Shown here: piece after piece, positions 1-6,396 of the stretch | Position numbering within the stretch: position 1 is the stretch's first letter | Layout: every line of letters begins with the position of its first letter | Assembly (NCBI GenBank): GCA_030039615.1 | Contig: JASHVF010000150.1 | Location: 1-16,767, forward strand | From: Gammaproteobacteria bacterium | GTDB lineage: Bacteria; Pseudomonadota; Gammaproteobacteria; Steroidobacterales; Steroidobacteraceae | DNA length: 16,767 nucleotides | Reading direction: 5' to 3' | Notes under the pieces: generated by a model | Seen by the model: the letters and a program-made list of their open reading frames with translations, nothing else | What the model was told of the DNA's origin: nothing | The model's database searches: none | Made by a program: the position numbers and the translations under genes

Positions 1-233
1 ATGTCGCCGGTGTGCGCCTGCGCCGTTACCACCGGCATGGGTCCGCCCTGGCCGAAGCGCCCTGCCGGGCCCGTGCGCGCGCCCTTGCCCGGAGTCAGCA
101 GCCAGCCGATCAGCACGACGAACAGCAGGATGGCCAGGACCAGTGCCCAGCGGGGGGCGGTCCGGACCTTCTGCCAGAGGGAGGGCACCGAGCCCGGAGT
201 CACCTGATAGGGGTCGCGATTGATGTCGTTCAT
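1..233 (-). CDS. RND efflux membrane-fusion (periplasmic adaptor) protein, N-terminal fragment
   Basis: Only the first 77 codons are present; the gene continues past the left edge. The protein starts MNDINRDPYQVTPGSVPSLW and has a short cytoplasmic N-terminus. One hydrophobic anchor follows at about residues 32-47 (ALVLAILLFVVLIGWLL), then a Gly/Pro/Arg-rich linker, then PMPVVTAQAHTGD. That last stretch resembles the start of the mature domain in MdtA/AcrA-like adaptors, where PVxVxxA..GD leads into the first beta strand. Such proteins link an inner-membrane RND pump to an outer-membrane channel. The start is the ATG whose complement lies at 231-233. A possible promoter sits about 50 bp upstream. 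The pump gene would lie off the left edge. HlyD-type adaptors of other transporters cannot be excluded from this fragment. Confidence 0.7.
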   Translation of the reverse strand, partial: MNDINRDPYQVTPGSVPSLWQKVRTAPRWALVLAILLFVVLIGWLLTPGKGARTGPAGRFGQGGPMPVVTAQAHTGD

Positions 234-281
234 GAGCCTCGAAGCGGCGTCTTTCCGTGCGTCATGCCGGGCCGGCCGCCG

Positions 282-308
282 ATTCTAGCGCCATGCGGAC
301 GGGTCCAA
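282..308 (-). promoter_or_regulatory. possible sigma70 promoter for the efflux adaptor gene
   Basis: On the minus strand TAGAAT (complement of 282-287) resembles a -10 box. TTGGAC (complement of 303-308) could be a -35 box with a short 15-bp spacer. It lies directly downstream of the minus-strand terminator at 307-344, so upstream transcripts would end there and adaptor transcription would start afresh. The spacer is not optimal, so support is weak. Confidence 0.3.
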
Positions 309-344
309 AAAAAATGGGGTGGCGCGGGACTCCCCGCCCACCCC
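307..344 (-). terminator. strong rho-independent terminator, minus strand
   Basis: Read on the minus strand, GGGGTGG pairs with CCACCCC (338-344 with 316-322). The stem is extended inside by GCGGG/CCCGC with a one-base offset. After a single A come eight consecutive T residues (complement of 307-314). This is a textbook intrinsic terminator. It lies upstream of the efflux gene at 233, so it cannot terminate that gene. It must end another minus-strand transcript from 345-633 or farther right, or act as an attenuator. In the plus direction no T tract follows, so it should be unidirectional. Confidence 0.65.
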
Positions 345-633
345 TTTCAGGAGGATAGCGACAGCAGACCACAGGGACGACCCCGTTGCAGTCCCTGTCC
401 GGTAAGGAAGTGCAAGAAATATGGAGGCAGCCGGTGGGCCGACCGGGCTGGGGCGCGGCCTGGGCGGCCGGTCAGTTCACAGAATCTCCGGAACGGGGGG
501 TCCTGAGGCCGGTGCGGTAAGATAGCCCTACCGAAAGCAGGGATCGGAACGGGGCTGGTATCGGCGCGAGGTGCACCGCAGACACCCGGACACGAACGAT
601 AAGACAACCACCCTGCGCCCCAATGGAGCGAAC
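345..633. other. intergenic region with inverted repeats; possible small RNA on the minus strand
   Basis: No convincing protein gene is seen here. Besides the terminator at 307-344 there is a perfect 8-bp inverted repeat (ACAGGGAC at 371-378, GTCCCTGT at 391-398, 12-base loop). A second repeat pairs GACCGG at 441-446 with CCGGTC at 468-473. On the minus strand these two hairpins followed by the terminator would give a transcript of roughly 170-250 bases ending in a U tract. The plus strand must also carry the promoter of the ACP operon. TAAGAT at 518-523 is a possible -10 box, but no matching -35 box is visible. I do not recognise a known RNA family. Confidence 0.3.
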
Positions 634-879
634 ATGTCCGTGAGGTCCACGATCCAATCAGAGTTCCAGAACGTTGCCGCCGAGCAGGAGCGCAAGCTCG
701 CGGCGCTTACCGACGACCTGAAGCTCATCGATTCCGGGCTCGATTCCCTGAGCTTTGCCATCGTCGTCGCCCGCCTCGAGGACGCCCTCGGTGTCGATCC
801 CTTCAGCTCCGACACGGCCGTGGACTTTCCGGTGACCTTCGGCGATTTCGTCAGGCTGTACGAGAGCGTTGCCAAGTAA
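634..879 (+). CDS. acyl carrier protein (first of two)
   Basis: This 81-residue protein is the size of a free-standing acyl carrier protein. The phosphopantetheine site is GLDSLSF, with Ser38 as the expected attachment residue and the usual DSL context. It is followed by the helix-II-like stretch AIVVARLEDALGVDPF and a C-terminal helix ending in YESVAK. ATG at 634 is preferred because GGAG lies five bases upstream; the frame is open farther upstream, but the added residues do not look like ACP sequence. It overlaps the next gene by 11 bp, which implies coupled translation and makes the adjacent acyl-AMP ligase its likely loading enzyme. It is more diverged than fatty-acid-synthase AcpP, so a dedicated secondary pathway is likely (inference). 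Confidence 0.85.
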   Translation: MSVRSTIQSEFQNVAAEQERKLAALTDDLKLIDSGLDSLSFAIVVARLEDALGVDPFSSDTAVDFPVTFGDFVRLYESVAK

Positions 880-2266
880 ACCGCGCTCGCTGTGGGAGTC
901 GATCGGCGCCGCCGGAGTTCCGCTCGGGCGGCTGTGCGGCGCGTCCGCAATCGTCGATCTTGCCGATCTGGCCCGTAGCTCGAGCCTCGGCGGCCGGCTC
1001 GAGGCGCTGCGCGGGCGCTCGGTGCTGCTCGACGTCAAGGATCCGCTGCTGGCCGCGCTCGCGATGCTGGAGCTCGACGGAGTGGCAGCACGCATGGTTC
1101 TCTGTCCGGCCGATCTCGCGCCTGAGCACCTGCCGGCCATCGCGCGCGGCGCCGCGGCGGATGCCCGGGTCGGCGACACCGAAGGGCCGGCGGCGAGTCT
1201 CGAGGGCATCGAAGTCTCGGTCGGCGTCGAGCCGCGGCTGCGGCCGGGCCCGCTCGCGCGGGAGATTTCGCACACCACCGAATGGGTGCTCCTGACCTCG
1301 GGAACGACCGGCGTACCGAAGCTCGTGCTGCACGACCTCGCGACGCTCACCCATGCGCTCAGCGACACGCGGCCGGGCAGCGAGCCGATCGTCTGGGCGA
1401 CTTTTTACGACATCCGCCGTTACGGCGGCCTGCAGATCTTTCTGCGCGGCGTACACCTCGGGTCGCTGGTGCCCGCCGCGCCGGGCGAAGCCGTGCCGGC
1501 CTTTCTCGCGCGCGCACGGGACGCCGGGGTCACCCACATCTCGGGGACCCCGTCGCACTGGCGCAAGCTCCTGATGAGCGGCGCAGCCTCGATGATCGCG
1601 CCGCGCTACGTGCGACTCTCGGGCGAGATCGCCGATCAGGCCGTGCTCGATGCGCTGCGTGCCGCGTACCCCAACGCCCTGGTCGCGCACGCCTTCGCCT
1701 CCACAGAGGCCGGCGTCGGCTTCGAGGTGCGCGATGGTCTCGCGGGCTTTCCTGCAACCCTCATCGATGCGCCGGGCGCGAAGGTGCGGCTCACGGTGGC
1801 CGACGGAACGCTGCACATACGCTCCGCAGGCAACGCCTACGGCTACCTCGGCGAGGAGGCGGCCTCGTTCCCCCGCGGCGCCGATGGCTCCGTCGACACC
1901 GGCGACCGGCTCGAGGAGCGGGGCGGTCGCTATCACTTTCTCGGCCGCGCGGGCGGCGTGATCAATGTGGGCGGCCTCAAGGTGTACCCCGAGGAGATCG
2001 AGGCGGTCATCAACGCCCATCCGTGGGTGCACATGTCGCTGGTGCGCGCCCGGCGCAACCCGATCACCGGCTCGGTCGTTGCCGCAGACGTGGTGCTCGC
2101 CGAGGAGGTCCCGGGAGGGAGCCGGCCGTCTGCCGAGGCGCTCACCCGCGAGGTGCTGCAGCGCTGCCGCGAGACGCTCGCCGCCTACAAGGTGCCGGCC
2201 ATGATCCGCGTCGTGCCGACGCTGGCGGTTTCCGCCTCGGGTAAGCTGGTGCGCCCTGATGCGTAG
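869..2266 (+). CDS. AMP-dependent acyl/aryl ligase (ANL superfamily), probable loader of the adjacent ACP
   Basis: This 465-residue adenylating enzyme has the P-loop LLTSGTTGVPK (TSGTTG at 143-148). It also has FASTEAG (A5), DTGDRLEERGGRYHFLGRAGG (A7/A8 with TGD), NVGGLKVYPEEIE, and a C-terminal SASGKLVR carrying the expected catalytic lysine. Such enzymes activate a carboxylate as acyl-AMP and pass it to CoA or a phosphopantetheinyl carrier. The N-terminal domain is short: the P-loop falls near residue 145, against about 170-200 in many relatives. The start is TTG at 869 inside the last codons of the ACP gene. It is the only usable start codon in the open frame before residue 86. It overlaps the SDR gene by 8 bp. 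The substrate cannot be read from sequence. Confidence 0.85.
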   Translation: MPSKPRSLWESIGAAGVPLGRLCGASAIVDLADLARSSSLGGRLEALRGRSVLLDVKDPLLAALAMLELDGVAARMVLCPADLAPEHLPAIARGAAADARVGDTEGPAASLEGIEVSVGVEPRLRPGPLAREISHTTEWVLLTSGTTGVPKLVLHDLATLTHALSDTRPGSEPIVWATFYDIRRYGGLQIFLRGVHLGSLVPAAPGEAVPAFLARARDAGVTHISGTPSHWRKLLMSGAASMIAPRYVRLSGEIADQAVLDALRAAYPNALVAHAFASTEAGVGFEVRDGLAGFPATLIDAPGAKVRLTVADGTLHIRSAGNAYGYLGEEAASFPRGADGSVDTGDRLEERGGRYHFLGRAGGVINVGGLKVYPEEIEAVINAHPWVHMSLVRARRNPITGSVVAADVVLAEEVPGGSRPSAEALTREVLQRCRETLAAYKVPAMIRVVPTLAVSASGKLVRPDA

Positions 2267-2993
2267 TGTCATCGTCACCGGAGCGAGCCGCGGCCTGGGT
2301 CTCGGCATCGCCCGAAGGCTGGCCGGAACCGGCCTGCGCGTGATTGCGATCGCGCGCGGCGAGAGCGCGGAGCTGCGTGCCGCCGCCAGCGAGCTCGAGG
2401 CCGGCGGTCGCGGCGAGTTGCATTTCCGTGCCTTCGATCTCGGCGAGACGCGTGGACTCGCCGCGCTGGTCGCGAGCCTTCATAAGGAGTTCGGGCCGCT
2501 CTACGGACTCGTCAACAACGCCGGTATCGGCACCAGCGGCGTGCTGGCGATCATGCCCGACGCGCAGATCGCGCGGCTGCTGCAGATCAACCTGCTGTCG
2601 CCCATCACGCTCAGCAAGTACGTGGTGCGGCGCATGCTGAGCGAGCGCGCCGGGCGGATCGTGAACATCTCCTCGATCGTCGCCGCCACGGGCTATCAGG
2701 GCCTCTCGGCCTACTCGGCCACCAAGGCGGGGCTGATCGGCTTCACGCGCTCGCTGGCGCGCGAGGTGGGTCCGGTCGGCATCACGGTGAACGCCGTGGC
2801 GCCGGGCTTTGCCGACACGGAGATGACACACGAGCTCGGCGAGGGCGGGCGCGAGAAGATCATGCGCCGCAGCGCGCTGCAGCGGCTGGTCACGACCGAA
2901 GACGTGGCCGGGGCGGTCGAGTTCCTGATGAGCGATGCCGCCAGGAATATCACCGGCACAACGCTCACGGTGGACGCGGGGAATACCGCCTAG
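2259..2993 (+). CDS. short-chain dehydrogenase/reductase, FabG-like 3-oxoacyl-ACP reductase
   Basis: This 244-residue classical SDR has the usual FabG length. The Rossmann motif TGASRGLG lies at 7-14 and NNAG at 86-89. The catalytic tetrad is Asn111, Ser139 (NISS), Tyr152 and Lys156 (YSATK). PG at the active-site lid and the C-terminal LTVDAGNTA are also FabG-like. It should use NAD(P)H to interconvert a keto and hydroxy group, most plausibly on an ACP-bound acyl chain given its operon with an ACP and a ligase. ATG at 2259 overlaps the ligase stop by 8 bp. Its TAG stop shares the tetranucleotide CTAG with the convergent gene, leaving no room for a terminator. A pathway-specific reductase is more likely than the housekeeping FabG (inference). 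Confidence 0.88.
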   Translation: MRSVIVTGASRGLGLGIARRLAGTGLRVIAIARGESAELRAAASELEAGGRGELHFRAFDLGETRGLAALVASLHKEFGPLYGLVNNAGIGTSGVLAIMPDAQIARLLQINLLSPITLSKYVVRRMLSERAGRIVNISSIVAATGYQGLSAYSATKAGLIGFTRSLAREVGPVGITVNAVAPGFADTEMTHELGEGGREKIMRRSALQRLVTTEDVAGAVEFLMSDAARNITGTTLTVDAGNTA

Positions 2994-4774
2994 AGCCGTA
3001 AGGCTCCGCTCGCGATTCTCCTGAAGAGCGGCCCATCGAGTCGCACGTACGCGCCGCGCGCGGTGTCATCGAGATAGATCGCGTCGCGGACCGCCTCCGG
3101 GTCGTATCCCTGTCGGACGAGCTCCTGAGTGCGGAGCTTGAAGGTCGAGGTCACCTCGAGCGTCGCCGCGACGCGCACGAACACCGGGCGGGCGTAGGGC
3201 GGGAGCACCGCCACCGCGCGGCGGAGGGTGGCGAGATCGAAGCCCGCGCCGACGACGAGCGCGGCCATGCCGGCGCGCCCTTCGGCGTGCGGAATGCTGA
3301 CCCCGTACACGGCGACCTCGGCGACGCCGGCGCAGGCTGCCAGCGCCGCCGCAACCTCGGTCGTCGCGACATTCTCGCCCTTCCAGCGGAAGGTGTCCCC
3401 GACGCGATCGATGAAGTAGAAGAAGCCCTGCTCGTCGCGGCGCATCAGATCGCCGGTGCGATACCAGGTGTCGCCAGGGGCAAAGACGTCGTGCAACAGT
3501 TTTCCTGCCGAGGCCTCCGAGTCCGCGTAGCCCTCGAAGCGCGAGCTGCCCGTGCTGTCGAGGATCTGGCCGATCGCCTCTCCGACCTCATTGGCGGCGC
3601 AGCGCACGCAGCGCCCGGCGGCATCCCGTGCGGGCGCCACGGCGTCGAAGTCGTGCTTCACTACCGCGACCGGTACGCGATGCTGGAGGAAGGGCGGAAT
3701 GCGGCCAATGGCGCCGACCCGGCCCTCGCAGTTGTAGAGCGAGAAGTTGCCTTCGGTGGAGGCGTAGTACTCGAGGATCTGCGGAATGCGGAACCGTCTC
3801 TGGAAGGGCTCCCACACCTCCGCGCGCAGCCCGTTGCCACAGGCGAGTCGCAGCCGGTGCGAGGTCTCCGCCGCAGCGGGTGCGCTGTTGAGCAGATAAC
3901 GGCACAGCTCGCCGATGTACTGAAAGAGCGTGCAGCGCTCGGCTACCACGTCCTTCCAGAAGTTGCTCGAGGAGAAGCGCTCGCGCAGCACCACCGCCGC
4001 CCCGCCGACGAGCGCGGCCCCGGTGGCCACCACGCCGCCGACGCTGTGGTACATCGGCAGACAGTTGTAGAGGCGGTCGTCCGGCTGGGCGTCGATCAGG
4101 CCCGCGAACCAGTGACTCCACTGCATGAGGCGCAGGTGACTCACGTTCGCGGCCTTCGGCAGTCCCGTCGTTCCGGAGGTGTAGATATAGAGAGCACGAT
4201 CGGCGAGCGAAGGCGGTGCACAGTCCGCCGGAGGCAGCGCGGCGCCGCTCAAGGCCTCGAGTTCGAGCCGCGGGAAGCCCACGGCGTCCGGGCCGAACGC
4301 CCAGCAGCCGACCCGCTCGCCGAGCCGCTCGCGGAGGACGGCGAGCGCGGCGCAGTGCGCGCCTCCTGCGATCACGGCGCGCGCCCGTACGATGTCGATC
4401 GAGTGCTTGAGGAGATCGCCCGTCAGGTTGGTGTTGACGAGCGCGACGCTCACCCCGATGCGACTTAAGCCGAGCCAGATCGCGAGGTACTCGGGGCAGT
4501 TCCTCATCAGTAGACATATCACGTCATCGCGCTGAAGGCCCTGGGCGAGACCCCAGCGGGCAAAGCGATGACTGGCCTCGGACAGGCCGCGGTAGGAGAG
4601 GGCGCTCTCCGGGCCGACGAGCGCCGGGGCGTCCGCGAAGCGCTCTGCGAGCCGATCGATGAGAAGAGGCAGGGTGAGCGTAGGATCGCGCCCGATGGCG
4701 GCGGTGCGCTCGAGCGCACGCATCCACGCCCTGGCCGGCGAGCGCATGCGTTCATCGCCCGTAGCTGTCATCAT
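2990..4774 (-). CDS. long-chain acyl-CoA synthetase of the FATP/FadD6-like type
   Basis: This 594-residue ANL enzyme belongs to the very-long/long-chain acyl-CoA synthetase (FATP) branch. The P-loop is YIYTSGTTGLPKAA (TSGTTG at 199-204). The YYASTEGN motif lies near 336-343. The FATP-type signature YRTGDL, then FIDRVGDTFRWKGENVAT, spans about 438-470. It should activate a fatty or other hydrophobic acid to its CoA thioester. It is a second acyl-activating enzyme in the block, clearly distinct from the gene at 869. The start used is ATG at 4774; ATG at 4747 (residue 10) is also possible, and neither has a clear ribosome binding site. With the 4774 start only 28 bp separate it from the divergent PLP enzyme. 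Its stop overlaps that of the SDR gene. The substrate is unknown. Confidence 0.87.
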   Translation of the reverse strand: MMTATGDERMRSPARAWMRALERTAAIGRDPTLTLPLLIDRLAERFADAPALVGPESALSYRGLSEASHRFARWGLAQGLQRDDVICLLMRNCPEYLAIWLGLSRIGVSVALVNTNLTGDLLKHSIDIVRARAVIAGGAHCAALAVLRERLGERVGCWAFGPDAVGFPRLELEALSGAALPPADCAPPSLADRALYIYTSGTTGLPKAANVSHLRLMQWSHWFAGLIDAQPDDRLYNCLPMYHSVGGVVATGAALVGGAAVVLRERFSSSNFWKDVVAERCTLFQYIGELCRYLLNSAPAAAETSHRLRLACGNGLRAEVWEPFQRRFRIPQILEYYASTEGNFSLYNCEGRVGAIGRIPPFLQHRVPVAVVKHDFDAVAPARDAAGRCVRCAANEVGEAIGQILDSTGSSRFEGYADSEASAGKLLHDVFAPGDTWYRTGDLMRRDEQGFFYFIDRVGDTFRWKGENVATTEVAAALAACAGVAEVAVYGVSIPHAEGRAGMAALVVGAGFDLATLRRAVAVLPPYARPVFVRVAATLEVTSTFKLRTQELVRQGYDPEAVRDAIYLDDTARGAYVRLDGPLFRRIASGALRL

Positions 4775-4802
4775 TTGAGGAGGATTCTATCCGAGGCAGG
4801 AC

Positions 4803-6089
4803 ATGAAGCCTGAGACCATTGCGCTGCACGGCGGCTTCGACGGCGATCCGACAACCAAGGCGGTCGCGGTCCCTATCTATCAGACGGTCGCCTATAGCTT
4901 CGACAGCGCGGCGCACGGCGCGGCGCTCTTCGACCTCGAGGCCGAGGGTTACCGCTATACGCGCATCGCCAATCCGACGGTCGACGTGCTCGAGCGCCGC
5001 GTGGCGATGCTCGAGGGCGGAATCGATGCGCTGGCGGTCGCCTCCGGGCAGACCGCGATGTACTACACCATGCTCAATCTCGCCGAGCCGGGTCAGAACA
5101 TCGTCTCGGTGCCGCAGCTCTACGGCACGACCCACACGATCTTCGCGCACATCCTGCCGCGCCAGGGCATCAAGGTGCGTCTCGCCAAGTCCGACCGGCC
5201 GGCCGAGCTCGAGGCGCTGATCGATGAGGACACGCGCGCGCTGTTCTGCGAGACGGTCGGCAATCCCGCGGGCAACATCTGCGACCTCGAGGCGCTCGCG
5301 GCGATCGCGCGCCGCGCGCGCATCCCGCTCGTGGTCGACAACACGGTGCCGACGCCGGTGCTGCTGAAGCCGATCGACTACGGCGCCGACATCGTGGTGC
5401 ACTCGCTCACCAAGTTCCTCGGCGGCCACGGCACGAGCTTGGGCGGCGCGATCGTCGACAGCGGGCGCTTCGCCTGGACCGAGCACGCCGATCGCTTTCC
5501 GCGCCTCACGCAGCCGGATGACTCCTACCACGGACTCGTCTACACCGACCACTACGGCGCGAAGGCCTTTCTCGGCCGCGCCCGCAGCGTCTTCCAGCGA
5601 ACCATCGGGGCGGTGCTCTCGCCTTTCAACGCGTTCCTGCTGCTGCAGGGAATCGAGACGGTGTCACTGCGGGTCGAGCGCCACGTCGAGAATGCGCGCC
5701 GGGTGGCCGAGTTTCTGCGCGCCGACCCGCGCGTCACCTCGGTGGCCTACGCCGGCTTCCCCGACAGCCCTTACTACGCGCTCTGCCAGAAGTATCTGCG
5801 CGGCCGCGCCTGCTCGCTCATGACCTTCACCATCCGCGGCGGGGCCGACGGCGGCACGCGCTTCTACGATGCGCTCAAGCTCTTCAAGCGGCTGGTGAAC
5901 CTGGGCGATGCCAAGTCACTCGCCTGTCACCCGGCCTCGACGACCCACCGGCAGATGTCGCCCGAGGAGCAGCGCCAGGCCGGCATCGGCCCGGAGACGA
6001 TGCGCCTCAGCGTCGGCATCGAGCACATCGACGACATTCTCGAGGACATCGACCAGGCGCTCGCGCGCGCGACGGCCTCAAGTCCATGA
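4803..6089 (+). CDS. O-acetylhomoserine sulfhydrylase-like PLP enzyme (MetY type)
   Basis: This 428-residue protein is the normal length for MetY and belongs to the Cys/Met-metabolism PLP family. It begins KPETIALHGGFDGD, typical of MetY. It has the substrate/PLP-phosphate segment YRYTRIANPTVDVLE, SGQTAMYYTMLNL at about 81-93, ETVGNPAGN at 150-158 and VVDNT at 177-181. The PLP lysine is Lys204 in SLTKFLGGHG. Family members replace the gamma-acyl group of O-acylhomoserine with sulfide or a thiol, giving homocysteine or analogues. GAGGCAGG lies just upstream of ATG 4803. It sits among carrier-protein genes rather than in an obvious methionine operon, and a MetA-like acyltransferase lies about 1 kb downstream. 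It may therefore act in the same pathway on an O-acylated amino alcohol. A housekeeping methionine role is the alternative. Confidence 0.88.
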   Translation: MKPETIALHGGFDGDPTTKAVAVPIYQTVAYSFDSAAHGAALFDLEAEGYRYTRIANPTVDVLERRVAMLEGGIDALAVASGQTAMYYTMLNLAEPGQNIVSVPQLYGTTHTIFAHILPRQGIKVRLAKSDRPAELEALIDEDTRALFCETVGNPAGNICDLEALAAIARRARIPLVVDNTVPTPVLLKPIDYGADIVVHSLTKFLGGHGTSLGGAIVDSGRFAWTEHADRFPRLTQPDDSYHGLVYTDHYGAKAFLGRARSVFQRTIGAVLSPFNAFLLLQGIETVSLRVERHVENARRVAEFLRADPRVTSVAYAGFPDSPYYALCQKYLRGRACSLMTFTIRGGADGGTRFYDALKLFKRLVNLGDAKSLACHPASTTHRQMSPEEQRQAGIGPETMRLSVGIEHIDDILEDIDQALARATASSP

Positions 6090-6111
6090 GCAGGTTCGCT
6101 CCAACGCCGCG

Positions 6112-6396
6112 CTAACCCCTGGTGCCCAGCAGGCGCCTCACCAGCGTGTGAATCGAGTTAATGGAGCGGAAGTTCTCCGGCGTGATCTCGTTCTGCGGAA
6201 TGCTGAGGTCGAACTCCGCCTCGACCGACAGCATGAGACTCACCATCTTGAGCGAGCTCACGCCGAGCTCACTCAAGGCGGCTTCGGGCGGCAACGTCGG
6301 TCCCGCGCCCGGGCGCTCGAGAACCCTTTCGACGAGACCGAGCAGGCGGTCTCGTAGTGCGGATGCGGGGTTCAGGTCCTCGGGGGCCGGGCTCAT
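6112..6396 (-). CDS. carrier protein (second of two), likely aminoacyl carrier protein
   Basis: This 94-residue protein has a carrier-protein fold pattern: a first helix (LRDRLLGLVERVLE), then LSELGVSSLKMVSLMLSVE with Ser48 as the likely phosphopantetheine site, then FDLSIPQNEITPENFRS and a last helix (HTLVRRLLG). The usual DSL is replaced by SSL, so the acidic residue before the attachment serine is missing. Free-standing carrier proteins of this kind are the partners of amino acid:[carrier protein] ligases, and such a ligase is encoded at 8728. This is therefore the better candidate for that ligase than the ACP at 634 (inference). Its ATG overlaps the stop of the MetA-like gene by four bases (ATGA), so the two are translated as one minus-strand unit. 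Confidence 0.83.
   Translation of the reverse strand: MSPAPEDLNPASALRDRLLGLVERVLERPGAGPTLPPEAALSELGVSSLKMVSLMLSVEAEFDLSIPQNEITPENFRSINSIHTLVRRLLGTRG

Noticed and set aside
347..607. 86-codon minus-strand frame ending just before the terminator at 307-344
   Set aside because: The stop position is suggestive, but third-position GC is low for this genome, there is no ribosome binding site, and the protein is Pro/Arg/Cys-rich without a pattern. A non-coding transcript seems likelier.
851..2308. 485-codon open frame on the minus strand opposite the first acyl ligase
   Set aside because: Its translation is Arg/His/Ala-rich without domain motifs, while the plus-strand frame has full ANL motifs. 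GC-rich codons leave long antisense frames open.
3287..4468. 393-codon plus-strand open frame opposite the FATP-like synthetase
   Set aside because: No recognisable motif and skewed composition; the minus strand has all the acyl-CoA synthetase signatures. Treated as a shadow.
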